13,361 nucleotides of DNA, taken from positions 1 through 13,361 of the forward strand of contig JACPZR010000390.1 in NCBI GenBank assembly GCA_016195395.1, written 5' to 3'. This stretch comes from Spirochaetia bacterium. Lineage in GTDB: Bacteria > Spirochaetota > Leptospirae > Leptospirales > Leptonemataceae. A program made the translations under genes and the position numbers. Positions 1 to 7,367 of the stretch are shown in pieces (the first letter of the stretch is position 1; each line of letters begins with the position of its first letter). A model generated the notes under the pieces. The model had not been told where the DNA came from. It searched no databases and saw nothing but the letters and a program-made list of their open reading frames with translations.

Positions 1-1
1 A

Positions 2-1627
2 CTGGACCGCAAGGCCATCTGGCAGAAAGCTCTTGAAACGGGCCTGGCAACGTCCCAGGAAATGCCGGACGACGATACTTTGTTTGCATACATTTTCCAA
101 CCGGGCTTTTCCACCGCACGCGTAGTCACTGATCTGAGCGGCCGCGGCGTGGGCATGAACGTTGTACAGAAGATGGTGGATGAGTTCAACGGGACCATTC
201 AGGTTCAGAGCGAGTCGGGGGTTGGAACCACCTTCATCATGTCGTTTCCGCTTACCCTCGCGATCATTTCCGCTGTGCTCGTTACTATTTCCGGCGAAGA
301 ATTCGCGTTCCCTCTTTCCGATATTGTGGAGACCATCCGCATCCGCCGCGATGAGGTGACAACGCTCCAGGGCCGCGACATCATCAACCTGCGCGGCGAA
401 ATTCTTCCGATTTTCTCAACCGGACCCATTCTGGGTTTGTTCACCGAATCTCCCTCAGAAGAATTTCCCGTGATGATTACGAGCGTTGGAAACCGGAAGG
501 TGGGCTTCGCCGTGGATTCGCTGACAGGGAAGGCGGAAATCGTCATCAAGAGTCTGGAACAGAACTACCGGTCGGTGCGCGGTCTTGTGGGCGCCTGCCT
601 GATGGGTGATGGTCGCATCGTGCTGGTCCTTGATGTACAGGGATTGGTGGAGCTGGTTCAGAAGGATTCCTCGCGGGACCCGTCGCTCAAGGCATTGGAC
701 TATATTGCGGCCATGGAACTGGAAACCACAGCCGCAGTGCGCGCTTACAACGAAGGCGTACAGCGGATCACCGTCCGCCGGCTGGACGACAAGAAGCGCA
801 CCAAGGCAGCAGAGACCCATGAATCGACGGCGACTGACACGCACGCCGCACGAATTGAATCGCATCCGGTTTTGGAAACTCGGGCGCCCGTCACCAGCAC
901 CGCCGTGCCGCAGGAACGTATGGAATCACATCTGCCTCATGTCCCGGAATCTAAGCCGCCCGGTAAGGAGACTTCCTCTGCGCCTCCCCACACTGAGCCC
1001 CCGGTGGTTCCCAGTGTGAAGCTTGACATTCTCAGCGAAGATGAGTATGCCCGCGTGCACACCGTGATCAGCGCCGGCATGACGAGCGCGGGTATGGTGC
1101 TCTCTCAGCTGCTCGGCATCAAGATCGACGTGGCTGTTCCTGAATTCAATGCCCTCAGCTTTTCTGATCTTCCGGGTTACATGCCCCCCGGAGAGACCAT
1201 CTGTGTTGGTGTGGGAACGGAGGGGCAGACGCACGCGCACCTGTTCCTGGTATTTGACCAGTCAACGGGCTACCAAGCCGCGGGCGACCTGCTGGGACTG
1301 CCGTCGGATCACTGGAATGCGGACCACATCACAAAAGAAGATCTCGCAGGGGTCCTTTGCGAACTTGGAAACATTGTGGGAGCGAGCATTCTGAATTCTC
1401 TGGCCAACAAAGCCGGGCATGCCATCACTCCTACCGTGCCCGACTTTTCGCAGAGCCGCGGACCCACGGTGGCGGCGGACATCACGGCACTCGCAGCACG
1501 GGACCAAAATCTGCATCTGCTATATATCAGCGCGGACTTCTTCCGCCAGGATATGGACCTCTTGGCGCGGCTCTTCTTCCTGATCCCGCGTAACGTTCTG
1601 ATGTCTGTGGCCGGCCGGATGCCATGA
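2..1627 (+). CDS. cheA: Chemotaxis histidine kinase CheA (5' partial) with a C-terminal CheC-like phosphatase domain
   Basis: The frame is open from the left edge; the ATG at 62 is internal, so this is the last 541 residues of a longer gene. The first ~85 residues are the end of the HATPase domain, with the F box (FQPGFST) and G2 box (GRGVGM). The Hpt, dimerisation and N/G1-box regions lie off the window. A CheW-like (P5) domain follows at about nt 270-660 (RGEILP, then VGACLMGDGRIVLVLDV), which docks CheW and receptors. A Pro/Thr/Glu/His-rich linker of ~120 residues (nt 660-1021) leads to a CheC-like domain of ~200 residues (nt 1022-1624). In its second helix the phosphatase motif ELGNIVGAS keeps Glu (nt 1361-1363) and Asn (nt 1370-1372); the matching first-helix site has Thr and Ser instead. 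The protein would phosphorylate CheY and CheB, and may dephosphorylate CheY-P with its own tail. The stop overlaps the cheB start (ATGA). CheA identity is very secure, the CheC assignment secure; phosphatase activity is inferred. Confidence 0.95.
   Translation: MDRKAIWQKALETGLATSQEMPDDDTLFAYIFQPGFSTARVVTDLSGRGVGMNVVQKMVDEFNGTIQVQSESGVGTTFIMSFPLTLAIISAVLVTISGEEFAFPLSDIVETIRIRRDEVTTLQGRDIINLRGEILPIFSTGPILGLFTESPSEEFPVMITSVGNRKVGFAVDSLTGKAEIVIKSLEQNYRSVRGLVGACLMGDGRIVLVLDVQGLVELVQKDSSRDPSLKALDYIAAMELETTAAVRAYNEGVQRITVRRLDDKKRTKAAETHESTATDTHAARIESHPVLETRAPVTSTAVPQERMESHLPHVPESKPPGKETSSAPPHTEPPVVPSVKLDILSEDEYARVHTVISAGMTSAGMVLSQLLGIKIDVAVPEFNALSFSDLPGYMPPGETICVGVGTEGQTHAHLFLVFDQSTGYQAAGDLLGLPSDHWNADHITKEDLAGVLCELGNIVGASILNSLANKAGHAITPTVPDFSQSRGPTVAADITALAARDQNLHLLYISADFFRQDMDLLARLFFLIPRNVLMSVAGRMP
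1022..1624 (+). other. CheC-like CheY-P phosphatase domain fused to CheA
   Basis: This sub-region of the CheA frame has the CheC pattern of two pseudo-symmetric halves. The first half contains AGMVLSQLLGIKIDVAVPEF, matching the usual CheC helix and strand, and the second contains CELGNIVGASILNSL followed by a strand ending in TPTVPDF. CheC proteins of the Bacillus/Thermotoga type have two E-x2-N sites, whereas CheX has one. Here only the second is intact. The length of ~200 residues fits CheC better than CheX (about 155). FliY and FliM contain related domains, but no flagellar C-ring segment is present. Confidence 0.85.
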
Positions 1628-2658
1628 GTTTTCGCGTTCTCTTGGTGGACGATTCGCTCTTGGTGCGTCGTGCCGTGGCGGACATAGTGCTCGCAATCCC
1701 GGACGTCGAAGTGTGCGGGGAAGCGGCGGACGGCAAAACGGGCCTTGCCATGATTGAGTCATTGCGCCCTGACCTTGTCATCATGGACATTGAGATGCCG
1801 CAGATGGACGGACTGACGGTTCTTTCCATTCTGAAAGACAGGGGAGTGCACGTTCCCGTTCTCATTCTGTCCGCAGCCACTACACAGGGAGCCACATCCA
1901 CGTTCCGTGCGTTGGAACTAGGGGCGCTGGATTTTGTGCCCAAGCCGTCTCCGGACAGCGGACTCTCTGTTGCGGACATTGGAGAGTTCCTGGCCATCCG
2001 CGTGCGTTATCTGATGCTCTTCAATCGGGAGCAGACCGCGCCTCCCGCGGCCGCCGCGCCGCTGCCCCCGCCAAAAAAAGGCTGGGAGATACTGGTGATT
2101 GCCAGCTCTACGGGCGGCCCCCAGGCGTTATATGAAGTCTTCAAAGCGCTGCCCAAGGAATTTCCAGTACCGATTGTCATTGTGCAACACATGCCGGCGT
2201 TCTTTACCAAGGCTTTCGCGGAGCGGCTGGATACGGTGTCCGGCCTTCATGTGAGGGAGGCGTCGGAGGGCATGACCTTCGCGAAGGGACAGGCCGTGCT
2301 TGCGCCGGGGAACCATCATTTGTTGATAAAGCGAGCGGGCCGGGGCTTTTCGGCGCACCTGAGTCAAGCGGAGCCGGTAAATTCGCACAGGCCATCCATA
2401 GATGTTACACTGGAAAATGTGGTCGACACAGTCGGGGGGAGAGCCGCCGCAGTGATCATGACGGGCATGGGTCGGGACGGAGTCCGCGGGCTCCAACGTC
2501 TGCACGACGCAGGAGGCCTCACATTGGCCCAGGATGAGCGCTCCAGCGTGATTTTCGGGATGAACCGGAGAGCAATCGAGGCGGGTGCGATTGACCGCGT
2601 CGTGCCATTGGAAAAATTGGTTGAAGTTCTGACTGATTATTTCGGAAATAGCGGCTGA
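1624..2658 (+). CDS. cheB: Chemotaxis response regulator and protein-glutamate methylesterase/deamidase CheB
   Basis: CheB removes methyl groups from receptor glutamates and deamidates glutamines, which drives adaptation. The 344 residues match a full-length family member. The receiver domain (about 1-125) has D9/D10, the phosphoacceptor D55 in IMDIEMP, S83 and K107 in FVPKPSP. A Pro/Ala-rich linker (137-152) leads to the methylesterase domain (about 154-340). Its catalytic triad is visible as S162 in ASSTGG, H189 in VQHM and D285 in TGMGRDG. The ATG sits in an ATGA overlap with cheA, so the two are probably translationally coupled and made in fixed ratio. No C-terminal receptor-tethering pentapeptide of the enteric type is seen. 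No cheR lies in the window, so the opposing methyltransferase must be elsewhere. Confidence 0.97.
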   Translation: MSFRVLLVDDSLLVRRAVADIVLAIPDVEVCGEAADGKTGLAMIESLRPDLVIMDIEMPQMDGLTVLSILKDRGVHVPVLILSAATTQGATSTFRALELGALDFVPKPSPDSGLSVADIGEFLAIRVRYLMLFNREQTAPPAAAAPLPPPKKGWEILVIASSTGGPQALYEVFKALPKEFPVPIVIVQHMPAFFTKAFAERLDTVSGLHVREASEGMTFAKGQAVLAPGNHHLLIKRAGRGFSAHLSQAEPVNSHRPSIDVTLENVVDTVGGRAAAVIMTGMGRDGVRGLQRLHDAGGLTLAQDERSSVIFGMNRRAIEAGAIDRVVPLEKLVEVLTDYFGNSG

Positions 2659-2676
2659 CGGCGGATGGATTCATAA

Positions 2677-3036
2677 ATGGCAAAGATACTGATCGTGGAT
2701 GATGCAAAATTTATGCGAACGTTGGTGCGTGAAGCGCTTACGTCCTCCGGGCACGAAATCGTGGGAGAAGCCGAAAACGGCGTCCAAGCGGTGGAATTAT
2801 ACAAGAATCTGAAGCCTGACCTCGTGACCATGGACATTACCATGCGCGAGAAAGACGGCCTTGAGGCTGCCGCAGAAATCCTGAAATTGGACGGCCGGGC
2901 CCGCATCATCATGGTAACCGCACTGGGACAGGAAGATCTTCTGGCCCGTGCCATCAAGATGGGAGTGAAGGATTTCGTTGTGAAGCCCTTCCCACCGGAG
3001 CGCCTGCAGCAGGCAGCCCAGAAAGCCCTCTCCTAA
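2677..3036 (+). CDS. cheY: Chemotaxis response regulator CheY
   Basis: This single receiver domain of 119 residues carries the phosphorylated signal from CheA to the flagellar motor switch. The acid pocket D8/D9, phosphoacceptor D53, T81 and K103 are all present. The residue at the position of E. coli CheY Tyr106 is Phe (F100 in KDFVVKPF), as in Thermotoga-type CheY proteins that work with CheC/CheX phosphatases rather than CheZ. The Pro usually found three residues after the phospho-Asp in CheY is Arg here (D53-ITMR). The gene starts 18 bases after cheB, behind only a weak GA-rich ribosome-binding region. With no output domain it could in principle be another stand-alone receiver, but position and sequence make CheY much the best call. 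Confidence 0.94.
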   Translation: MAKILIVDDAKFMRTLVREALTSSGHEIVGEAENGVQAVELYKNLKPDLVTMDITMREKDGLEAAAEILKLDGRARIIMVTALGQEDLLARAIKMGVKDFVVKPFPPERLQQAAQKALS

Positions 3037-3047
3037 CTCCAACATTT

Positions 3048-3052
3048 GAGGG
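3048..3052 (+). promoter_or_regulatory. Ribosome-binding site deciding the scpA start
   Basis: GAGGG lies five bases upstream of the GTG at 3058. It falls inside the frame if the upstream TTG at 3046 were used, and so favours the shorter ScpA. Confidence 0.6.
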
Positions 3053-3057
3053 CGGCC

Positions 3058-3873
3058 GTGACCGGAATCGTGGAAGAGAAGGATAAAGCTGCCCCCTCGC
3101 AAGGGCCGGACGTTCATGACGACATACCCGGCTTTGTCGTGCGTTGGCCCGGGCCTGAAGGCGAAGAAGAAGGCCCGCTCGCTGTCCTCTGGAACCTCAT
3201 TGAGGCGTACAAGGTTGACATCTTTGATATTTCCATCCACCGGATCGCGGAAGACTTCCTGGACTTTGTCCGCCGCGCCGGCGAACTTCGCATAGAACTC
3301 GCATCCTCGTTTACCGTAATGGCTGCGCGCCTTCTCTACTATAAGAGCCGCGCGCTCCTTCCTGACCCGGGTTTTGAGGAGCCGGAGGCGGACACGCACC
3401 TGCCTCCGGAACTTGTGCAGCAGCTTCTTGAGTACCGTCGTTTTCAGCTGGCCGCGGACAAGCTTCGCGACCAGGAACACATCACCAGCGGAATGTATGT
3501 GCGGCAGGCGCCGGTGCGCATGGATGAATCGGGCGCGGAGTGGTTGGAAGTATCCGTTGTAGAATTGATCCGCGCGTATTCCCACGTCCTGGGCAGACTG
3601 GAAGAGAACACCGCGGAAGACCCGCAGATGACGGTCGTGATGACCGAGTATTCCGTGGATGAGAAGATGGCGTACGTGCAGCGGCTCTTGAAAGATGCCG
3701 TGTCCTTTTCTTTTGACGATCTCTTTGAAAACATTCAAACCATGGACAAGAATGAGGTGATTGCCACGTTTCTGGCTCTGCTGGAATTGGTCAGGGAATC
3801 GATCATCGTCATCCAGCAGAGGGCCATGTTCGGAGAGATTCGTATTTTCAAGAAATCGGCAGTAGTGAGATAA
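3058..3873 (+). CDS. scpA: Segregation and condensation protein A (ScpA, kleisin subunit of SMC-ScpAB)
   Basis: ScpA is the kleisin that bridges the SMC ATPase heads and binds ScpB during chromosome compaction and segregation. The N-terminal SMC-binding part contains EGPLAVLWNLIEAYKVDIFD and, further on, ELASSFTVMAARLLYYKSRA, both close to the family consensus. A charged middle region follows. The C-terminal winged helix ends with EVIATFLALLELVRES and a basic tail. I chose the GTG at 3058 because GAGGG lies five bases upstream of it. A TTG at 3046 would add four residues but has no ribosome-binding site. The stretch just before EGPL (PGPEGEEE) is slightly longer and more acidic than usual. 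The gene lies 21 bases after cheY and one base before scpB. Confidence 0.94.
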   Translation: MTGIVEEKDKAAPSQGPDVHDDIPGFVVRWPGPEGEEEGPLAVLWNLIEAYKVDIFDISIHRIAEDFLDFVRRAGELRIELASSFTVMAARLLYYKSRALLPDPGFEEPEADTHLPPELVQQLLEYRRFQLAADKLRDQEHITSGMYVRQAPVRMDESGAEWLEVSVVELIRAYSHVLGRLEENTAEDPQMTVVMTEYSVDEKMAYVQRLLKDAVSFSFDDLFENIQTMDKNEVIATFLALLELVRESIIVIQQRAMFGEIRIFKKSAVVR

Positions 3874-3874
3874 G

Positions 3875-4558
3875 ATGGCAGACAAGGACAGGGAAACCGC
3901 TGTGGAAGAAAACGAAAAGGCGGAGTCGGCGGAAGAATCAACAGACCAGGAGTTTGTTGAAGTTCACGTTGAGAAGCAGGACGACGCCGGACTTCCCGCG
4001 CACCGCGACCTCTCGCAGGAAGAGATGGAGCATTACCGCGGCCTCATTGAGGCTGTCGTATTTCTCTCTCCAGAACCACTATCAGTGAATCATTTGGCGC
4101 GCCGCGTGTCCTTGGACAGGGTGAACGTCCGGATCCTCGCGGATACGCTTGTGGACGATTATGCCGAGCGTGACGGTGGAATCCTGCTTCGCGAGATCGC
4201 CGGCGGCTACCAATTCATTACATCGGACAGGTACAGCCAGTCGCTCCGGGCCATGCTTGAGGGCGAGAAGAAAGAAACGTTGTCCCGCGCGGCGCTTGAA
4301 ACGCTCGCCATCATCTGCTACCGCCAGCCCATAACGCTGCCTGAAATTGAAGACATCCGTGGAGCCAACAGCCGCGCGATGGTAACGCTTCTGATGGGCA
4401 AGAAACTGATCAAGCCGCAGGGGTATCGTCCTGTTCCTGGTCGGCCCACCCTCTACGTTACCACGCGGCAGTTCCTTTCTTACTTTGCGCTGAATTCACT
4501 GGCGGATCTGCCCGTCCTGGAAGACGTAAAAGAACTGAAGTTCGATGACATTGAATAA
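3875..4558 (+). CDS. scpB: Segregation and condensation protein B (ScpB)
   Basis: ScpB dimers bind the kleisin ScpA and regulate the SMC condensin. After an acidic, low-complexity N-terminal extension (about residues 1-48, rich in Glu, Asp and Lys) come the two winged-helix domains of the family. The first contains GLIEAVVFLSPEPLSVNHLA. The second has the very conserved LSRAALETLAIICYRQPIT, then EIEDIRGANS, and GRPTLYVTT near the end. Length (227 residues) is normal once the tail is discounted. The ATG is one base after the scpA stop, and the 3' end overlaps pheA by 14 bases, so all three genes are almost certainly on one transcript. The acidic tail is probably disordered; its role is unknown. 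Confidence 0.95.
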   Translation: MADKDRETAVEENEKAESAEESTDQEFVEVHVEKQDDAGLPAHRDLSQEEMEHYRGLIEAVVFLSPEPLSVNHLARRVSLDRVNVRILADTLVDDYAERDGGILLREIAGGYQFITSDRYSQSLRAMLEGEKKETLSRAALETLAIICYRQPITLPEIEDIRGANSRAMVTLLMGKKLIKPQGYRPVPGRPTLYVTTRQFLSYFALNSLADLPVLEDVKELKFDDIE

Positions 4559-5657
4559 TGAACAAGGTGGTTCGCTCGGTTCCATCCGCCAGCAGATCGA
4601 CGATGTGGACCGCCGCCTGGTCCAGCTGATCCTTGATCGCGCGGAACTTGCGAAAAAAGTAGGCGATGAGAAGCGCAAGACCGGGCAGCCGGTTTACAGG
4701 CCTGACCGCGAGAAAGAGGTTTACCAAAATGTTCTGCGCCAGGCGAAAGACCGTCCTATTCTCCGTGACCGTGTACTCGAGGACATATACCGCGAGATTA
4801 TTAACGCGTCACATACTGTTGAGGGGGGGCCGGCTGTGGCGTATCTGGGTCCGCCCGCGTCGTTCTCGCATTTGGCGGCGAGGATGCGATTTGGGTCCGC
4901 TTTGCGCAGCGCCCCGCAGGATTCTATCCCCGATGTATTCCGTTCCGTAGAAGCAGGCAGCGTGGACTATGGGATGGTCCCGGTGGACAATACCCGCGAA
5001 GGTTCCGTTGGATACACGATGGACAGCCTTCTTACTACCAGCGCCGTGGTGTACGCGGAGATGTACCTGCGCGTGGAAGCGTGCCTCCTCCATCACGAAA
5101 AGGTCCCTCTGACAGAAATCAGACGCCTCTACATGTTGAAAATTGCCGCGGAACAATGCCGCAACTGGCTCGCTAAGAATCTGCCTCTGGCGCGTCTTGA
5201 AGTTGTGGAAGCGCCGAGCACGGCAGCGGCGGCCAAGCTCGCATCGGAACGGAAGGACGGGGCAGCCATTGCATCTGAACTGGCGGCGGAAACCTACGGT
5301 CTCCAGATACTGGAGCGTCACATTCACGACAATGCCAACAACATGACCCGTTTCTTTGTGATTGGAAATGATGAGTGCCCGCCCACCGGGGATGACAAGA
5401 CATCGATCATCTGCGCCGTCCACGACCGTCCCGGAAGTCTCTACGAAATGCTTGAGCCCTTTCACAGCGCTGGAGTGAATCTCACGCGGATTGAGTCGCG
5501 CGCCACAGGTCGCACATACGGAGACTACAACTTCTTTCTGGATTTTCTGGGGCACTACAAAGACGACAATATCAAGAAGATCCTGTCGATTCTGGAAGAG
5601 CGGACTGCCTTTGTGAAACTCCTGGGGTCGTATCCCCGGGCCAATTTGGCCTCATAA
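4545..5657 (+). CDS. pheA: Bifunctional chorismate mutase/prephenate dehydratase (P-protein)
   Basis: The enzyme converts chorismate to prephenate and then to phenylpyruvate, the precursor of phenylalanine. Three domains are visible in 370 residues. An AroQ-type chorismate mutase (about 11-90) has IRQQIDDVDRRLVQLILDRA and YRPDREKEV. The prephenate dehydratase (about 97-275) has YLGPPASFSH, VPVDNTREGSVG and the catalytic-region TRF motif at 268-270. A C-terminal ACT domain (about 285-365) is where phenylalanine binds in this family. The ACT signatures deviate: GALx is GSLY, and ESRP is ESRA (317-320). The start ATG lies inside the end of scpB; an in-frame TTG six bases on is the only close alternative. 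tyrA follows after 18 bases and competes for the same prephenate. Confidence 0.96.
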   Translation: MTLNNEQGGSLGSIRQQIDDVDRRLVQLILDRAELAKKVGDEKRKTGQPVYRPDREKEVYQNVLRQAKDRPILRDRVLEDIYREIINASHTVEGGPAVAYLGPPASFSHLAARMRFGSALRSAPQDSIPDVFRSVEAGSVDYGMVPVDNTREGSVGYTMDSLLTTSAVVYAEMYLRVEACLLHHEKVPLTEIRRLYMLKIAAEQCRNWLAKNLPLARLEVVEAPSTAAAAKLASERKDGAAIASELAAETYGLQILERHIHDNANNMTRFFVIGNDECPPTGDDKTSIICAVHDRPGSLYEMLEPFHSAGVNLTRIESRATGRTYGDYNFFLDFLGHYKDDNIKKILSILEERTAFVKLLGSYPRANLAS

Positions 5658-5675
5658 AAGCGGGACACCCGGAGA

Positions 5676-6596
5676 ATGAGTAACGTGAATCAACCTGGTT
5701 CCTTTCCTTTTAAGTCGGTGCTGATCCACGGAATGGGGATGATGGGCGCCTCTCTGGCCCTGGCCATCCGGTCCGTGCCCGGCTACGGCGGCCGGGTAAC
5801 GGGAACTGTGAGATCGGAAAAGAGCGCGGCGCTTGCGCGCATTGGAAGGGTAGCGGACGAAGTATTTGTAGGATCAGAGAAGGCCTTTGCTGCCGCCGCC
5901 GCCGGAGAATACGATTTAGTTGTGCTGGGTATGCCGGTCCGCGGAGTGATCGCCGAGCTGAACAAGTTTCCGCGCTTTTCCGGGGTAGTGACGGACATGT
6001 CGTCCACGCGCGAAGAAGTGCATAACGCGGCAGCTCTCCGGCCTGATCTGCGTTTTGTGGGCTCTCATCCCATGTGCGGGTCAGAGAACGCGGGACCGGG
6101 CGCGGCAAAAAAAGATCTCTACACGGGCCGGCTGTGCATCGTTACCAGAGCTCCGGGCGCCGCAGCTGTCCCTGAAGAAGACAGTGTGCGCGCCGCGTGG
6201 AATGCGATCGGCATGAAAGTTCACGTTATGGACGCAGTATCCCACGACACCGTGCTTGCTTTTTTGAGCCATGCCCCGCACGTTCTCTCCGGGCTTCTGG
6301 CGTTGTGGGCTATGTCAGACCCGTCGGTCTCCGGAGCGATTGAAGGCTCTCCCATGCCGATCACAGGCGGTGGTTTCAGGGACATGTCCCGGATCGCGGG
6401 GTCCAACCCTGAAATGTGGACAGATATCATCGCTACGAACCGTGAGGCTATTCTGAAAGCGTTGCGCGCATACCGTGGGAATCTGGATGTGGCCATCGAG
6501 CGGTTGGAATCCCAGGGCCCGGACGTGTGGCCGCAGTGGTTCAAAGAGGCGCGCCTGGCGCGCAACCGTCTCTGCGGTTATTCAGACGATGCCTGA
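5676..6596 (+). CDS. tyrA: Prephenate dehydrogenase (TyrA family)
   Basis: The enzyme oxidatively decarboxylates prephenate to 4-hydroxyphenylpyruvate, the tyrosine precursor. The N-terminal Rossmann fold carries GMGMMG (residues 19-24). The substrate domain contains the conserved SHPMCGSE (130-137), SHDTVLAFLSHAPHVLS (189-205) and GGGFRDMSRIAGSNPEMWTD (231-250). There is no fused chorismate mutase or ACT domain. At the end of the second Rossmann strand, where NAD-dependent enzymes usually have an acidic residue, the sequence is TGTVRSEK, with Val then Arg; NADP preference or cyclohexadienyl activity is possible but unproven. Start choice is uncertain by nine bases: GGAG lies one base before the ATG at 5676 but ten bases before an in-frame GTG at 5685. 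The gene overlaps cmk by eight bases. Confidence 0.92.
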   Translation: MSNVNQPGSFPFKSVLIHGMGMMGASLALAIRSVPGYGGRVTGTVRSEKSAALARIGRVADEVFVGSEKAFAAAAAGEYDLVVLGMPVRGVIAELNKFPRFSGVVTDMSSTREEVHNAAALRPDLRFVGSHPMCGSENAGPGAAKKDLYTGRLCIVTRAPGAAAVPEEDSVRAAWNAIGMKVHVMDAVSHDTVLAFLSHAPHVLSGLLALWAMSDPSVSGAIEGSPMPITGGGFRDMSRIAGSNPEMWTDIIATNREAILKALRAYRGNLDVAIERLESQGPDVWPQWFKEARLARNRLCGYSDDA

Positions 6597-7305
6597 TCAG
6601 AGCTCACAAAATAATCCGGGCCGTGTCATAGCCTTGGACGGTCCCGCGGGGAGCGGCAAGAGCACCGTGGCCGGCCTGGTGGCGGAAAAGATCGGTTTCA
6701 TTCATGCCGACTCCGGGGCCATTTACAGAACGTTAACCCTTGGTTTCATGCGCCGTGTGGGCGAGGACGTCCCCCCCGCGGAATTTGCGACGGCCGTGGC
6801 GCCGCTTCTCGTGGGCGACTTGGCGGACATCGGTGTAAGCGCCATATTGCGTAACGGAAAGCAGGTCAACCTTCTGAACGGGCAGGACCCGGGCGCTGAT
6901 ATCCGCACCGCAGCCGTCACCTCACGCATCAAAACGATTGCCGACGCGCCTGCCTGCCGGCATGCGGTGAACCGCATACTCCGTGAATTCTCCGCTTCCG
7001 CGAACCTCGTCTGCGACGGCCGGGATATGGGCACCGTGGTCTTCCCCGACGCATCCGCGAAGTTTTTTCTTGAGGCTTCCATCCGTGTCCGGGCCCTGAG
7101 GCGACTCAAGGACTTTGAGGGTTCAGGGCGAACCGTCGCGCTGGAGGACCTTGAGGCCGAAATCGCCGCCCGGGACAAGGACGACCGGGCGCGCCCGTTC
7201 GGGGCTCTGGTGCAGGCGCCTGATGCTATTCTGATTGACACGACCCCCCTCAATCTAAATGATGTCGTTGCGCTCATACTCGCGCATCTACAGGTGCACT
7301 TCTAA
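6589..7305 (+). CDS. cmk: Cytidylate (CMP/dCMP) kinase
   Basis: The enzyme phosphorylates CMP and dCMP to the diphosphates in pyrimidine salvage and RNA turnover. The P-loop GPAGSGKS is at residues 18-25, followed by the CMP-binding DSGAIYR (41-47). Later come GRDMGTVVFPDA and the LID-region signature RDKDDRAR, then DTTPLNLNDVV near the C-terminus. All are diagnostic of Cmk rather than other nucleoside monophosphate kinases. The length of 238 residues is normal. The frame stays open upstream to 6475, but the ATG at 6589 leaves only a short leader before the P-loop and overlaps the tyrA stop by eight bases, a typical coupled arrangement. The cmk-rpsA adjacency is widely conserved in bacteria. 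Confidence 0.96.
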   Translation: MPDQSSQNNPGRVIALDGPAGSGKSTVAGLVAEKIGFIHADSGAIYRTLTLGFMRRVGEDVPPAEFATAVAPLLVGDLADIGVSAILRNGKQVNLLNGQDPGADIRTAAVTSRIKTIADAPACRHAVNRILREFSASANLVCDGRDMGTVVFPDASAKFFLEASIRVRALRRLKDFEGSGRTVALEDLEAEIAARDKDDRARPFGALVQAPDAILIDTTPLNLNDVVALILAHLQVHF

Positions 7306-7367
7306 ATCAGGCGGGCGCGGAATAACTTGAGAATAACTAGAGAGCATTGCATCGCTCCGACGCTCCA

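Noticed and set aside
2797..3885. A 362-residue open frame on the - strand across cheY and scpA.
   Set aside because: It spans two well-identified + strand genes and their junction. The translation is His/Arg/Leu-rich with no family resemblance, so it is a shadow frame.
6475..6588. Upstream extension of the cmk frame over the end of tyrA.
   Set aside because: The extra 38 residues are the tyrA coding sequence read in another frame. The ATG at 6589 gives a normal CMP kinase.
7306..7367. The 62-base cmk-rpsA gap, examined for a promoter or an S1 autoregulatory structure.
   Set aside because: It is somewhat A-rich with AGAGAG near the end, but I could not find a paired -35/-10 or a stable hairpin by eye.
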